This document shows positions 1-12,500 of a stretch of DNA of 64,000 bases, one piece after another. A program made the translations under genes and the position numbers. The notes under the pieces are model-generated. The model ran no database searches. It was not told the DNA's origin and saw nothing but the letters and a program-made list of their open reading frames with translations. The stretch's first letter is position 1. The number at the start of each line of letters is the position of its first letter. This DNA comes from Azadirachta indica. Lineage: Eukaryota; Streptophyta; Magnoliopsida; Sapindales; Meliaceae. The DNA is taken from NCBI GenBank assembly GCA_022749755.1, contig CM040443.1, forward strand, positions 13,159,744-13,223,743, written 5' to 3'.

Positions 1-1874
1 ATTAATGTAAAAATTGTGTAAAAATAAAAAGACTACCCCATATATATATATTGTATTTTTAATAACTAAAGTTATATAATATATTACTTAGAGAAGTGAT
101 TGAAAACTCTGAAAAATTTCGATTATTAGCTTAAATTTCTAAGTAATTTTTACTTTTAACCAATTTAATAATTTTTTAAAAAATAAACAAAATAAATAAA
201 TAAAAATCCAACGAAAATACCGCAATATTTTATGGACTATAACCATAAAGCACACACATAAAAAAATAAATAAATTTTGTTGCTCAAAATTGAATTTAAG
301 TTTATGCATGAAAACCACACATATTAATTTCTGAATAACAATAAAATTTGTTGTAAGTTAAGATAACTATTAATATTTCTTTTTTTGTTTAGTTCCTATT
401 GTATAATTTTAAGTTTTGCAATTTGAAATCGTATTTTTTCTTTCTTCTTCGTTTCTGGGCTAAGCAAACACTTTTATCATATATTTTCTACCAATTCAAT
501 ACTTCAATCATATATTTCATCTCAAATAACATGAAGTTATGGTTGAGTTCAGGTAGGATTTTTTTTGGGTTCGGAGAAACTAGAAAAATAAGAAAATTTG
601 TGTTTTTGTGCCTATCAAAGTATTTTGGTCCGATTTGTATTTTTTTTGGTTAGGTTTCAAAGGAAATATTGAATGTGGTTAAAAATAAACTTACTCTAAA
701 ATTGGACTATAAATTAAAATTTCCAAAACATATTTGGGTGATAACGAGGAAACTAAATCCTGTGCTTCTCACTAGCCACATATTTGAAATGCTACCTACC
801 ATTTGAATTTGATGGTTAAAACAAATTTGGTCAAGTTAATAGCAAAAATTATTTTTGATATTACATTAGGTGTATACTGAGAATATAAGCATTACAATTG
901 TAATACAGTTTAAACATCTTTACATATATTATATGATATCTACCTTAAAAAGAGGAATATTTATCTACATAAAAGTGAGAACTAACTCATAAATTAAGTG
1001 ATAAAATCCTACCTTTAAAAAAAACTCGAGCACATATCTTAAAAAAGTGTGCTTACCATCAAATTATTATTTCAAGAATAAAAAATGTGAAATGTTATAT
1101 TGAAATTTTTTTAAGAAATAATAATTATATTGAAGAGAAATGATCAAATGAGATCAAAAATATTTCATCATTTGTACAGTTATTTAATAAAATTTTTAAT
1201 TATATACATATTTGTTTTAAAAATAAATAAAATTTATCATGCATAACATATTTTAGTCAAACAATTTTATTAATAATACTGTTGTACCTACATTTTTCTC
1301 ATGTTTGATATAGCTAAATTTTAGCCAACTATAAAAAGAATAAATACTAATTTTTAGGGATACCCACCTACTCTTTTTCATTTCTACTTGATTTAATTTT
1401 ATTTTATCATGGAACTCTTCGCTAATATTTGGGATTATTTATTTGAGATTATCTTATTTTATATCAAACTTAGCTGTTTGTACTGTGTTCGCATAGAATT
1501 TTAGGTAAATTATATTAATATGTATCTAAATTCTCGGTAAATTTATAACGTAATATTAGTATGTGTTCGTAATTAAAAAAAAAAAAATTGCTATCGGTCG
1601 GTAAGTAGGTGAAGCCCAAAATAGGAAAAGTTCAAGAACAAAGCTTAAAAGAAAGGATAAAGAAGGATATACGAAGAACCTATACTTTATGTCGTCCTCG
1701 TTCACAATCATACATTATTCCATCACACTCTTACCCGTAATGAATAAATAAACTAAACCCCTTCTCATCCGGCGCAATTAAAGCCTTTTATTAAAGTCTT
1801 CAGTTTCCCATTTCCTTTTCTGTCGGCAAATCTCGAGAGAGATAATAGAGACTCCGTAAACATCAAACATTTCG
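1..1874. other. AT-rich upstream region of the HMT gene
   Basis: No coding region, RNA gene or mobile element could be recognised. The stretch is strongly AT-rich with many homopolymer runs. The last 100-200 bases become pyrimidine-rich and should hold the promoter and 5' leader of the gene starting at 1875, but no single TATA box stands out. Confidence 0.5.
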
Positions 1875-4114
1875 ATGAAAGAAATGGGGAAGGGAAAGAC
1901 GAGGTCGTCGTTGGATGATTTGATTGAGAAAGCAGGTGGGTGTGCAGTCATTGATGGAGGCTTTGCAACTCAGCTTGAAAAACACGGGGCTTCTATTAAT
2001 GACCCTCTCTGGAGCGCTCTTTGTTTGATTAGAGATCCCTATCTCATCAAACGGGTGAGTCTATTCTCTTTCTCCGTCCTTTTGTTTCTGCGTTGATTTT
2101 TTGTTGATTCTGGTTAAATATTTTGACTGGTTTTTCAATTGTGCAGGTTCATTTGGAGTATCTGGAGGCTGGTGCTGACATTTTGGTTACTTCATCGTAT
2201 CAGGTCTGTTTATTTTCATTTTTAAATTTATGATTATGATGAACATGATCTTCTATTTCTTAATCTAACCCTTCCTCCGTATCCTTTTTGTCCTGTTTCT
2301 ACAGGCCACTCTACCTGGATTTCTCTCCAGGGGATTGTCCATTGAAGAAGGAGAATCGTTACTAGATAAGAGTGTTAAATTGGCTACTGAAGCGCGAGAT
2401 AAGTTCTGGGATGCTATAAAGAAGGTTCCTGGACACAACTACAACCGAGCTCTGGTTGCAGCTTCAATTGGCAGCTATGGAGCTTACCTTGCTGATGGTT
2501 CTGAGTACAGGTAGCTTCCTACTCTCATTCATCTTCAATATTTAGGTTTGACACAGATACATAAATAAAAATACTCAACTCTCTACTTATACAAATTTCT
2601 TGTATGTAGCCAGTATAATCACATTGTTTGTTTCTTGTTTCTAGTGGAAATTATGGAGCAGCAGTAGATCTTAAAAAGCTGAAAGATTTCCACCGGAGAA
2701 GATTGCAGGTTCTTGTGAAGGCAGGTGCAGATTTGCTTGCTTTTGAAACCATCCCCAATAAACTTGAAGCTCAGGTTTGTACTTGCACAATTATGGTTTG
2801 CATATCTGTTTTGAGTGACTCAATAATATTGTGGACTGTAGTCATAGTATTGAACATTGATAAAGGAATGCCTTTATCAAATCTCTACAACTTTAACAAC
2901 TTTCGATTATTAGTTGCAAGTGATTTATTAATACATAAAGTGTTTATAATCCTCACGTACATTCTCAAGAAATATTTAATGCACAATTCTTGTGATATGT
3001 TGCATTCTTTTGTTGAATGTTTCACTATATTTGCTATTTCCCACACGTTCCTACTTTAATGGACAACACTATCTGAAAATTGGCTTTCTAGTAATCATTT
3101 ACTTCTCTGTTTATGCATCATGCCTAAGATAAATGGAGAATTGTTCTTCCTTAAGCTACATCCTGTACACCCTTGGGGATTCACGTTTCTTCAAAAGAAT
3201 GTACATTTTCCTTCTCCTACTATGCATTCAATGCAGCTTTTTTTTATTCCAACAGCTTAATTCTTTAGTATTTTTAAGATTATTTGGCATGAATCTTTCA
3301 TCTGTTCTGCTTTAGAATTATAACTCACTAAAATTTAACTTTTTCGTTTCATCTTCTGCAAAACCAGATTTGATTCTTTTCTGTTGTTTTTTCCCTCTGA
3401 ATGAAACATTTTCCCCTTTCATTACACCATAAAAATTAATGTTTCTCAACTTACAGGCATGTGTACAGTTGCTCGAGGAAGAAAACGTCCAAATCCCATC
3501 ATGGATCTGCTTCAGCTCTGTGGATGGTGAGAATGCCCCATCAGGAGAGAGTTTTAAGGAGTGCCTTGATATAATCAATGTGAGCAACAGAGTAAAGGTA
3601 GTTGGAATAAATTGTGCACCTCCCCATTTCATTCAAGGTCTCATCTGCAAATTTAAGCAGGTTAGTCATTGCACTAAGATGATTACAACACAATTCTAAC
3701 ACAGAAAATACTATGGCTATCCTTTCTGTAATTCATAGATGTTTGAACTAGAAAACTTCTGGCTTTATTTTTCCGGCTTTCAGCTGACCGACAAGGCAAT
3801 AGCTGTTTATCCCAATAGTGGTGAGGTATGGGATGGCCGAGATAAGAAATGGCTGGTGAGTGTTGAGTTACATTACTATGTGACTATGTTAAGAACTGAA
3901 AGCACAGTGCTACACACAGAAATGCTAGTTCTTTTACCTATTAATGAAGTTTCTTTGATTGGATTGGCAGCCATCGAAGTGCTTTGGTGATGATAAATTT
4001 GAGTTATTCGCAACAAGATGGCGTGATGCAGGAGCTAAACTCATTGGGGGTTGCTGCCGGACAACTCCTTCCACCATTCGAGCCATTTCCAAGGTTTTGA
4101 AAAGAAGGCTATGA
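1875..4114 (+). CDS. HMT: Homocysteine S-methyltransferase (plant HMT), seven exons
   Basis: This enzyme moves a methyl group from S-methylmethionine (or SAM) to homocysteine to give methionine, as part of the cytosolic S-methylmethionine cycle. Exons read as 1875-2054, 2147-2203, 2305-2510, 2645-2774, 3457-3660, 3784-3855 and 3971-4114. All introns start GT and end AG, and the joined frame is 331 codons including TGA, so 330 residues, the usual size for plant HMTs. The N-terminus has the DGGFATQLE motif. The zinc/homocysteine site is visible as GINCAPP near the end of exon 5 and GGCCRT in exon 7, supplying the three expected cysteines. A second ATG lies nine bases after the first; both are in frame. 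There is no obvious transit peptide. Nothing looks broken, so the gene is probably functional. The paralogue class (HMT1, 2 or 3 type) cannot be settled here. The foreign T-DNA begins only about 450 bases downstream. Confidence 0.93.
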
Positions 4115-4564
4115 GTTTTATTTTCTCAAAGAAGGGAACTAAGCTGCTCTTCCCATTTATGAGCAATTGAATTTTGTTTGGTTGCCCACTAATGTTCAAT
4201 GTAGCTCATAGGTGTTCCTATTTCTTAATTATAAGTTTGTTCCTGCAGTATTTGTGTAGCTAATAGACGTTCTTTAATTTAATCTTTTCTCTCTTTTCCA
4301 CTTTTATTTTTTTATTATAAAATGCGTGACAAGAACATTATATTCATCCCTTCTCTGACCAGGTAAGGCAAAGGGCGATTGAGTTGCTCATTAGTCAATT
4401 TAACATTATTGTCATTAAAATTGTTGCTTTTCTTTCTTTTTGGAAAGAAAGGCATGTGTTATGGGTGTCCCTCTAGTTTTGGGGTGTGGAACAATTTGGG
4501 ACTAAATCCTTGCAGCAGAAGTTTCTTATCGATGCTGTGTTGGAACATTATAGTCATTAAGCTT
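4115..4564. other. 3' flank of the HMT gene
   Basis: T-rich plant sequence that should contain the 3' UTR and polyadenylation region of HMT. No other gene is recognisable. The character changes near 4565-4620, where GC content rises sharply; I take this as the approximate plant/T-DNA junction. Confidence 0.4.
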
Positions 4565-4565
4565 G

Positions 4566-4574
4566 TGTGGTGTA
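4566..4574 (+). other. Possible T-DNA left-border remnant
   Basis: The bases TGTGGTGTA match the inner part of the classical nopaline-type left border. They lie where plant-like sequence gives way to GC-richer sequence. The match is only nine bases and may be chance. Confidence 0.2.
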
Positions 4575-4933
4575 GGTAAGCGTCTCCTATCCAAGGGACG
4601 CACAATATGAAGGCAGATCTCAGCCGACACCACGGATTGCCAGGCGACCAACGCTCTGCACGGGTTTAAAGCATCAAGTTGGGACGCTCATCGTTGAATT
4701 TGACCAAAGTCGATGCTTGACACGCCCTTTTTCCATCTAACAATACAATTTATTGGTTTAATAGACATCGCAGATACAAGTACATCGATTACAGTGTACG
4801 TTGCAACAAGAGAAACGGATAATTCCTAAAGCTAGTAAGTTGATTTAATACGTGTCGTATATCAAGGCACAACAATCTATACACAAAAGAAAAAAAAAAA
4901 TCATACATTTGTATGATTAAACGGTCTGCGGAT

Positions 4934-5886
4934 CTAGTTGGTGAGTTCTATTGTGAGCATAATGTTCTCTTTGGTCTCTATAGTGCTCTTCAACATAGCA
5001 GCTCCAATCTCCACAAACTGCACTGTGTATTATGGGAAGACCTCGCCAAGGACAGATGTTTCAATGTCTTCAGTGATTGGCCTATACTGAATTATGACTT
5101 TATTGCCGGTACCCTGGGAGTAGCATATTCTGGCAATGAGAGAGTCGCACTGTCGTTCTCTACTGCGGACTGGGGTAGTGCAGATTAAGGGGGCCTATGC
5201 GTACATAGATTTCCCATTAACGACGGCGTGGTCTTGCAACACGGTGAAGTAAATGACCTAGATAAAGTCCGTAACAAGCTCTTCGTTTTCGTTGACGGCG
5301 AGAAGAGCGATAATTGTTATGTTGAGGGGCTGCCAGGTCAATTCGACCTTGAGGCTAGATTGAACCATTACGCGACGACTGAGATTAACTGTAGGAACAG
5401 CAGTCGGAGAAGGAACATAGCAGAAATCCTTACCGAGACCCTATGGTAAAAAGTGGAAGGACCGAGCGGTAAGGCGGTTGAGATAGGCGAGAAAGGCACG
5501 GATGGCGCCGACAGCCTCCTTGCGGTCATTAGCACGAGGCAAGTGATTCATTAGTGTGACTACAAAAGCTCCCATGTGTGAGAAACCACTGTAACGGAGG
5601 TAATTGGAGTAAGGTTTGTCGAAGTGGTTCGCTTAGATGATGGTTTGCTCTAATGTGAAATTCTCGTCCTCCAAGTTGAAGAGGTGCGGATACCACATAT
5701 GCATGGACATGTCTTGGATTATGCCGTTAGCCAAGTCTTAGGTAGTGTAGTACTGATGTTAATATCGATCTCGAGTTTTTTGGTGCAAAGGGCGCGGATT
5801 TCTGCGGGCTTCATGCTATGAATAGCCTTTGTCGCAGTTGTGATAGCAGTCACCAGGTCACACAAACTGGAATAGGAGTTGGACAT
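4934..5886 (-). pseudogene. mis: Broken mikimopine/cucumopine synthase-like gene
   Basis: On the minus strand a reading frame of about 317 codons starts with ATG at 5886 (MSNSYSSLCDLVTAI...) and ends at a TAG at 4934. One frameshift lies near codon 45-50 (about 5740-5750). Several in-frame stops follow, but the frame otherwise stays coherent to the end. The N-terminal part reads as a small helical domain (for example MKPAEIRALCTKKLEID). The C-terminal part (for example QGTGNKVIIQYRPI) is reminiscent of the cyclophilin-like fold reported for cucumopine synthase. These enzymes join histidine and 2-oxoglutarate to make an opine. I assign the family from remembered mis/cus resemblance, so the identity needs a protein search; the decay is directly visible. 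It lies at the outer end of the left T-DNA arm and has no counterpart in the right arm. Confidence 0.72.
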
Positions 5887-6104
5887 GGTTCTGTAGACTG
5901 CAGTTAGCGCAAGGGAAAGCTTGAATGAAAGAGAATGAACTTCCGAATGAAACTAAGTGATTTGAGATAGGGAGAACGAGTCACTAGCTTATTAAAAGTT
6001 GCTAACGAGATAAGGACGTAACTCCAATGGCTCGTCTTGTAAGCGTGAGGGAGCAAGCATCAGTAGAGGATGCAGAAAGTGAGATGAGTCCAATAGTGGT
6101 CAAT
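5887..6104. other. Upstream region of the mis-like pseudogene
   Basis: Non-coding T-DNA sequence between the mis-like start and the first base at which similarity to the right arm can be seen. It would have held the promoter of the mis-like gene. Confidence 0.4.
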
Positions 6105-6366
6105 GGATATAATGTACATACCCTTTACCAAAACACATGTATATTACGTGCAGGAGGCATTAATTTGGTTCTTGGGTAACCTGTCTCTAGGCTAGAAAAA
6201 GTAACTTTGATTGTATTAAGTATTATTGGCATTTCCATTGAGTTCACGCCACTTGAGTTAATTAATTCTTCTATGTTTGCCTTCGGAAATCTTTACTTTT
6301 CCCATGTTTGGTATGAAAGCGTCTTTCGCATCTTTTTATTCTAATATTGTTCATAACAATTCCTAA
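6105..6366 (+). pseudogene. Unidentified T-DNA coding tail, left-arm copy
   Basis: This stretch is a diverged copy, in opposite orientation, of 16313-16590. The two copies share a frame ending at equivalent TAA codons (6364-6366 here) and many differences fall at third codon positions, so it once encoded the C-terminus of a protein. Shared fragments read LEKV.LIVLSIIGI and FASFY.N.VH. The left copy has one extra base around 6285-6290 and an in-frame stop upstream. I do not recognise the family. It points toward iaaM and ends about 550 bases before the iaaM start. Confidence 0.5.
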
Positions 6367-6378
6367 AACGGAAATACC

Positions 6379-6401
6379 ATATATATATATATATATATAT
6401 T
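6379..6401. repeat. (AT)n microsatellite in the left T-DNA arm
   Basis: A run of about eleven AT units just after the TAA of the coding tail. A matching run lies at the equivalent place in the right arm (16277-16300), so the tract predates divergence of the arms. Confidence 0.9.
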
Positions 6402-7644
6402 AGATTATTTTTCGTAAAGTGTTTTACCGAATATTATTTGTTCTCGTCCCTAATAATTGTAACATTATTGTATCGCTATTCACATCCATATTCATATTTG
6501 TAGACGTGAGTTCTCTATATCTAAATCGAAAATGACATGCCTCAATTGAGTGGGGTAGGCTGGAACTGATGTTACTACTGTCGCCCATATATATTGTATA
6601 AATTATTGGCAATTGTGATACCACAAATATACTCTTTGCCTATTATTTTAATTATTACGCATCATGTGACGATTAATTATTGTTTGTCATGATATTTCAA
6701 GTATTTTTCCTTAATTTCTATTTTCTCTAATGAATGTTAGATTTTGCGCTATCCACTTCTCCATGATGTAGCACATTATGGTTTACTGGATAACGACTTA
6801 TACCGAATTATCAACATATTGGGTCCCATCAAACATTCTCTCAGAGTACATTAACTGTGTTTCGGCTCTCATGGTTTCTTTTTAAAATAAAATTTCTTTA
6901 CCTGCTTGATATCATAGCTCTCCAATAGCAGCTTCGCCCTTGTTTCACCCCTCATAATCTCGCTTCCCTCTGAAATCCAAAAGAGTTGCTTCAAGACCTC
7001 TTTCATGCCCTTGATGATTACACTCAATTCATCAACTAAAAACTGATGCCTTTCTAAAAGAATTGGGTTAAGGTAGCGTTCAATTCCAATATTCGCAATT
7101 TGATCTCCCTAACGCTTAAGAGTATTGCAACGGTAATTTTTTATAAGCCATGCTTTCACTATTCAACACACAAACAATTAGATGTTGCTATCAATTTTAA
7201 TGTGCCAGGGTTCATCTATAAATCTTTCCAAAGTTTGCACTGGATTTTCCTCCAACATTGTATCCCAAAACTAGGTAAGGCGGTTGTTCTTGCCACCGCG
7301 ATTCCACCTTACCGTTTTGATATCTCGCTTCAAGGAATATACTGCATACATAATCTTATTTTGCCAAGCAGACATATGAGCAAATTTGATATCAAATGCT
7401 TCATCGCCATTCTGCCCAGCACATTGTTCTTTGACAGTTGCACATATAAGGCGACTACTTGTAATGGTGAAGAACTAAGTTTTGTTTCTTTTGTAGATCA
7501 GAAATCGCTCCCACCCCGTACAACATTATGGCTGTTAACAGACCTTATGTTATAATCATCCTACTGTCGAACCCGTTCCAAGGAGTTTGTCATCATGTAT
7601 TGATTTACTTTATGATGATCAGGTTTTTCTCCAAGAGAGCAAGG

Positions 7645-8257
7645 TGTCACGCCCTGCGTGAACGGTGCACATGAATAGCGACCGTGGCCGAAACTTGGTG
7701 CGGGAAGTACTTGCACGAGGGAAAATCCAAAACAAGCGGGCGCGTGAGCTTCGGTAAGATGATTCATCAGCTAAACGAATTAAGTGGGCAATGAAATATT
7801 TGGGCCAAAGATCCATGCATTCTTCTTTATTAGCATTGTTGTACATAAAGTTTAATGTTAACTCAACTAGCCCAATTTCTAGAATGGTGGCCCAATTGAC
7901 CCAAATTCTAGAATTGTGTAGATAGCACTACAATTTTGACCATTGCATAGATATTTTCTAGGTCATTGTAGAAGGTCAATCCTATCCCTCAAAAGTGCAT
8001 TGTGAGGTGCAATCTTGGCCATCCATTGTATGTAAACTTTCTTATAAATAGGTGAGACCTCATTTGGGCAAACTAAGTAATCAAGCAATAAACTTGAGTT
8101 GTGTAAGTACTCTTCACTCAAACTCTTTGTGCTCTCTTTTCTCTCTTTATTTAAAAGCTTCCGATTTAGCTCGTTATGGTTGTTGAAGGTTTGCTTAGTG
8201 AGCGGAGTTGTTAAGCGCCGCGCGGTTAAAGCGGGTGAAGAGAATGAGGCCGTGACA
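7645..8257 (+). repeat. 5' LTR of the chromovirus
   Basis: Begins TGTCACG and ends CGTGACA, giving the expected TG..CA ends as part of a short inverted repeat. A TATA-like CTTATAAATAGG lies near 8041-8052, followed by the likely transcript start region. Aligns along its length with 12953-13567. Confidence 0.92.
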
Positions 8258-8275
8258 GTTGATATTAGAGCTCAA
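8258..8275 (+). other. Primer-binding site, tRNA-Met type, decayed
   Basis: The bases right after the 5' LTR (TTGATATTAGAGCTC) resemble the tRNA-iMet primer site TGGTATCAGAGC with transition-type changes. Confidence 0.6.
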
Positions 8276-8353
8276 GGTTGAGCAACACAAGGTTGAGCAA
8301 CACAAGATTGAGCAGATACCTTGTTGAGAAGGATCTTTCGAAACAAAAGTTAC

Positions 8354-9580
8354 ATGGAGGGAAACTCTATCGAAAAGAATGGCCAACGTTTCCGATGTTA
8401 CCATTGTAGGTGAGAAGGCCTAAGTGCAGTGACGTGAGGAGCAATGTCCTAACAAGAGTGGAAGCAAGAGGGCGCAGTCCAAGGATATGGTGGCTGGCTT
8501 GCATACTCGAGTAGCTAGCGTGGAAGCTTTCGTGGCAAGCGTAGACTCACGCCTTGACGAGATGGAGCAGCGCTTCGATGGGTTGGAAGCGGAAAACAAT
8601 GCTCTTCGTGAGGTAGTAGAGGTGTCTACTGCCAAACTCGAGGACGCCTTCAAGCAAAAGTTGCTGACAGTTCACGACCGTATGTTTAGGGACATCCGAG
8701 CCTACATCGATCGGAAACTTACCATAATTAAGGAGGATGTGACTTTGTGCAAGCGTGCAGCAGTAAGTGGGGTGACTACCACACGTGAAGCACCAAGAGT
8801 CAATGTCCCCAAACCCAAGACCTATAATGGTTCGAGGAGCGTCAAGGACGTGGACAACTTCTTGTGGGGAATCGAACAATATGTCGAAGTGATGGGCATC
8901 ATCGATGAGCAAACGAAGTACGTACCGCCACCTATTATCTAACCGATGTGGCTATGTTGTGGTGGAGAATAAGGCACAGTGACATTGATAAAAGGACATG
9001 TACCATCGAAACCTTCGATGACTTCAAGCCGAAACTCAAGCGGCAATTCTATCCGTAAAATGTTGAAGAGGAAGCACGAGGCTGGTTACGACGCCTCAAA
9101 CAATCCGATAGCTTGCGGGACTACATCAAGGAGTTTACTAGCTTGGTGTTAGAGATTTCGGACATGAGCGACAAGGATTCGCTCTTTTTCTTCATGAATG
9201 GGCTCCAAGGATGGGCAAAGACGAATCTTAAGAGACGAAGCGTGCAAGATCTTGCAACCGCCATAACCGTTGCAGAAACTCTTACCGATTATTTAAGTGA
9301 GCGATCAAATACCAAGGCCAAGAACAAGAAGGGTGGCTTAGGTAAAGGTAGGGGAGATCATGGCAAATCGCAAGAAGACGATTTTCGCAAACAACCTAAT
9401 GGCAAAGAGAAGCTGAAGAATGACAAAGAGAAGGATTCCAAACCTTTTCGAAATTGCTACTTTTGCGATGGTTCTCATTGGATGTGGGATTGTCCAAAGA
9501 GAAAGGCATTGAGCGCCATGGTGGCTCGTGCGGAGAAACCACAAAGTCGAGAGGGTGACGCCGCGATGGGTTCTTTGTAA
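8354..9580 (+). pseudogene. Chromovirus gag remnant
   Basis: Structural Gag polyprotein of the retrotransposon, in two main open pieces at 8487-8942 and 9113-9580 separated by stops. The first piece includes a region predicted to be coiled coil and heptad-rich (DSRLDEMEQRFDGLEAEN). The second has the capsid-like stretch YIKEFTSLVLEI, then a basic linker and a zinc knuckle CYFCDGSHWMWDC (CX2CX3HX4C) near 9460-9492, the nucleic-acid-binding motif of plant gypsy Gag. Confidence 0.85.
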
Positions 9581-9589
9581 CTACTCAAT

Positions 9590-12500
9590 GCCATTCGAGC
9601 AGTTCTGGAGACACAAGCAAAGGTGCTTATCTACGATGATGTGGTGATCAACAAGGTACGTACGCAAGCCTTAGTTGATACCAGTGTCTCACACAATTTT
9701 GTACAGGTTGACGAGGCCAAATGGTTAGGTCTCAAGGTGACAACAAAGGCGGCACTATAAAGACAGTGAATTCGGTTACTAAACCAATTAAGGTGTAGCG
9801 CAGAAGGTCGAAACCACCATCAGAGAATCGAGAGGACCGGTAGATTGGTCGGTAGTACTTATGGACGATCACAAAATTACGCTTGAGATGGATTTCTTTC
9901 ATCAAATAAAGGTCGTACCGATACCATTTGCCAACACCATGTGCATCCTTGATGGAGGCAAGACGTGCATGGTTTCGATATCAAGATCAAGTAAGGTGGA
10001 GACTAAGACGCTCCCGGCCATGCAATTCAAGAAAGGTTTGAAGCGCAAGAGTCAAAAAAGTTACCTTGCCTTCTTAAAAGAATATGACAATGATGACAAC
10101 GCGGAGGTGAGCCATAGGGATGTTCTGAAAGAGGTAGATAACGTCCTCAAAGAGTTTAAAGATGTAATGCTTGAAGAATTGCCCAAAAAACCTGTATCAA
10201 GGAGGGAGGTGGATCACAAAATCAAATTGGAATCGGGCACCAAACCTCCCGCCATGAGTCCATACCGGCACGCTCCACCGGAGTTGCAAGAGTTGAAAAA
10301 GTATCTCTAAGATTTACTTGATGCGGGCTGCATTCGACCATTTAAGGCACTATTCGGCACTCCAGTTTTGTTCCAAAAGAAGAAGGATGGGACGCTACGG
10401 ATGTGCATCAACTATCGGGCACTTAATAAGGTCACTATCAAAAACAAGTATCCAATTCCACTCATTGCCGATCTTTTTGATCAACTTGGGAAAGCACGAT
10501 ACTTCTCTAAACTTAATTTAAGATTGGGTTACTATCAAGTACACATAGCGAAGAGAGATGAGCCAAAAACAACATGCGTAATAAGGTACGGTTCTTACAA
10601 ATTTTTAGTCATGCCTTTCAGAATAACAAATGCACCGGCTACTTTTAGCACTTTGATAAATAAGTTATTCCATCCCTATCTCGATCAATTTGTGGTGCTA
10701 TACTTGGATGATATTGTTGTATATAGCAACACCTTGGAAGAACACGTAGCACATCTTAGGAAGGTGTTCCAAGTATTGCGAAAGAATGAGCTATACGTAA
10801 AAAAGGAGAAATGCTCTTTTACACAACGAGAAGTTCATTTCTTGGGCCATAAGATCAAGGATGGAACATTGATGAAGGATAAGGTTAAGGTGCAAGCTAT
10901 TCAAGAATGGGAACCTCCGACCAAGGTACACGACCTCCAATCTTTCTTGAGGTTGGTTAACTACTACCAACCCCTCATCAAGAGCTATTCGGCAAGAGCA
11001 ACTCCACTAACTAACCTATTAAAGAAAAGTCGCTAGTGAGATTAGACCGAGGAATGCCAACAAGCCTTCGAAGACTTGAAGAACGCAATCATGGAGAAGA
11101 CAGTTCCTGTGTTGCCCGATCACACAAAACCTTTCGAAGTACACACCGATGCCTCAAATTTTTCCACTAGGGGAGTACTTATGCAAGAAGGACGTCCCAT
11201 CGCTTTTAAGAGTCGTAAGCTCAATGAGGCGGAAAGGCGCTACATCGTGCAAGAAAAGGAGATGACGGCAATCATCTATTGCCTTAATGTATAGCGACAC
11301 TACTTGCTCGGGAGTCATTTCGTGGGTATGACGGATAATGTAGCTACTAGCTACTTTCAAACGCAAAAGAAGTTAAGTCCAAAGCAAGCTCGTTGGCAGG
11401 ACTTCTTGACAGAATTCGACTATGACTTAGCATACAAGCCGGGTAAAACAAATGTTATAGCGGATGCGTTAAGTCGAAAGGCGACATTGGCGACCATTAA
11501 CCTAAGTATTTTTGAGGGAAAGCTAATAGGGAGGATCAAAGAAGGATTGACCTAAGACCCTCTAACCAAGAACATAGTGGTGCTCGTAAACGAGGGGAAG
11601 ACAAGGCGTTTTGGCTTGACGATGGATTGCTCTATGCCAAAGGGAGACGAATTTTTATGCCAAAGTGGGGTGGCTTGAGGAAAGAACTTATCAAGGAATG
11701 TGGACACCCCGAAACTAAGCGCACCAACGCTTTGTTAGAAAATTTATACTATTGGCCAAGGATGCGAGAGATATCGAGGCTTACGTGCGGACATGTCTTG
11801 TGTGCCAACAAGATAAAATTGAGCAACAAGCATCCGGTGAGTTGCTTGAGCCATTACTAATTCCAAACAAGTCATGGGAAAACGTTTTCATGGATTTCAT
11901 CACGTCACTACCGAAATCGGAAGGGTATAGAACTATCATTGTGGTGGTGGATCACTTTAGTAAATACGCAGTTTTTATACCGGTACCTACGGATTGCACA
12001 GTGGAGGAAGTCGCAAAATTGTTCCTAAAGCATGTGGTGAAGCTTTGGGGAGTGCCGAATAATATTATAAGTGATCACAACCCACGTTTATCGGCAAGTT
12101 TTGGTCCGAGTTGTTCAAGTTACTTGGAATGAACCTTAATTTTTCTAAAAGCTTTCATCCTCAAAGTGACGGACAAACCAAGCGTGTCAATGCACTGCTT
12201 TAGTTATACTTGAGGCACTATGTGACTGTCAACCAAAGGGATTGGGCTAAGTTACTAGATGTGGCTCAATTCTCTTATAACTTGCAGCGGAGTAAGGTGA
12301 CTAATAGAAGTTCGTTCGAGACTGTGTTGGGCCGACAACCGACGACTCCACATACATTAGCCTCGAGTTATGATGGGAAAAGTCCGGGAACCTTCAAGTT
12401 CGTCAAGGGCATTCCTAGATAAGGCGGCTAAGAAGATGAAGAAGTGGGCAAACAATAAGCGAAGAGACGTGGAGTTCCAAGAGGGCAACCTAATCATGGT

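Larger units (their letters stand above)
6105..7644 (+). repeat. Left arm of the T-DNA inverted repeat, outer part
   Basis: This segment, continued at 13568-14135 after the retrotransposon, is the diverged reverse complement of 14270-16590. The shared landmarks are the unidentified coding tail, an (AT)n tract, the iaaM upstream region with the phrase CTCAATTGAGT, and the iaaM N-terminal region. By eye the arms differ at about one base in five or six. Confidence 0.88.

Noticed and set aside
2628..3059. A separate 143-codon gene
   Set aside because: It is exon 4 of HMT read on into intron sequence.
4913..5449. Two plus-strand open frames (91 and 73 codons)
   Set aside because: They are antisense to the coherent mis-like minus-strand frame and have no recognisable content.
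7100..7555. A separate rolB gene
   Set aside because: The RolB-like part continues into iaaM sequence in both arms, matching the fused N-terminus of IaaM/ORF8, so no independent rolB is needed.
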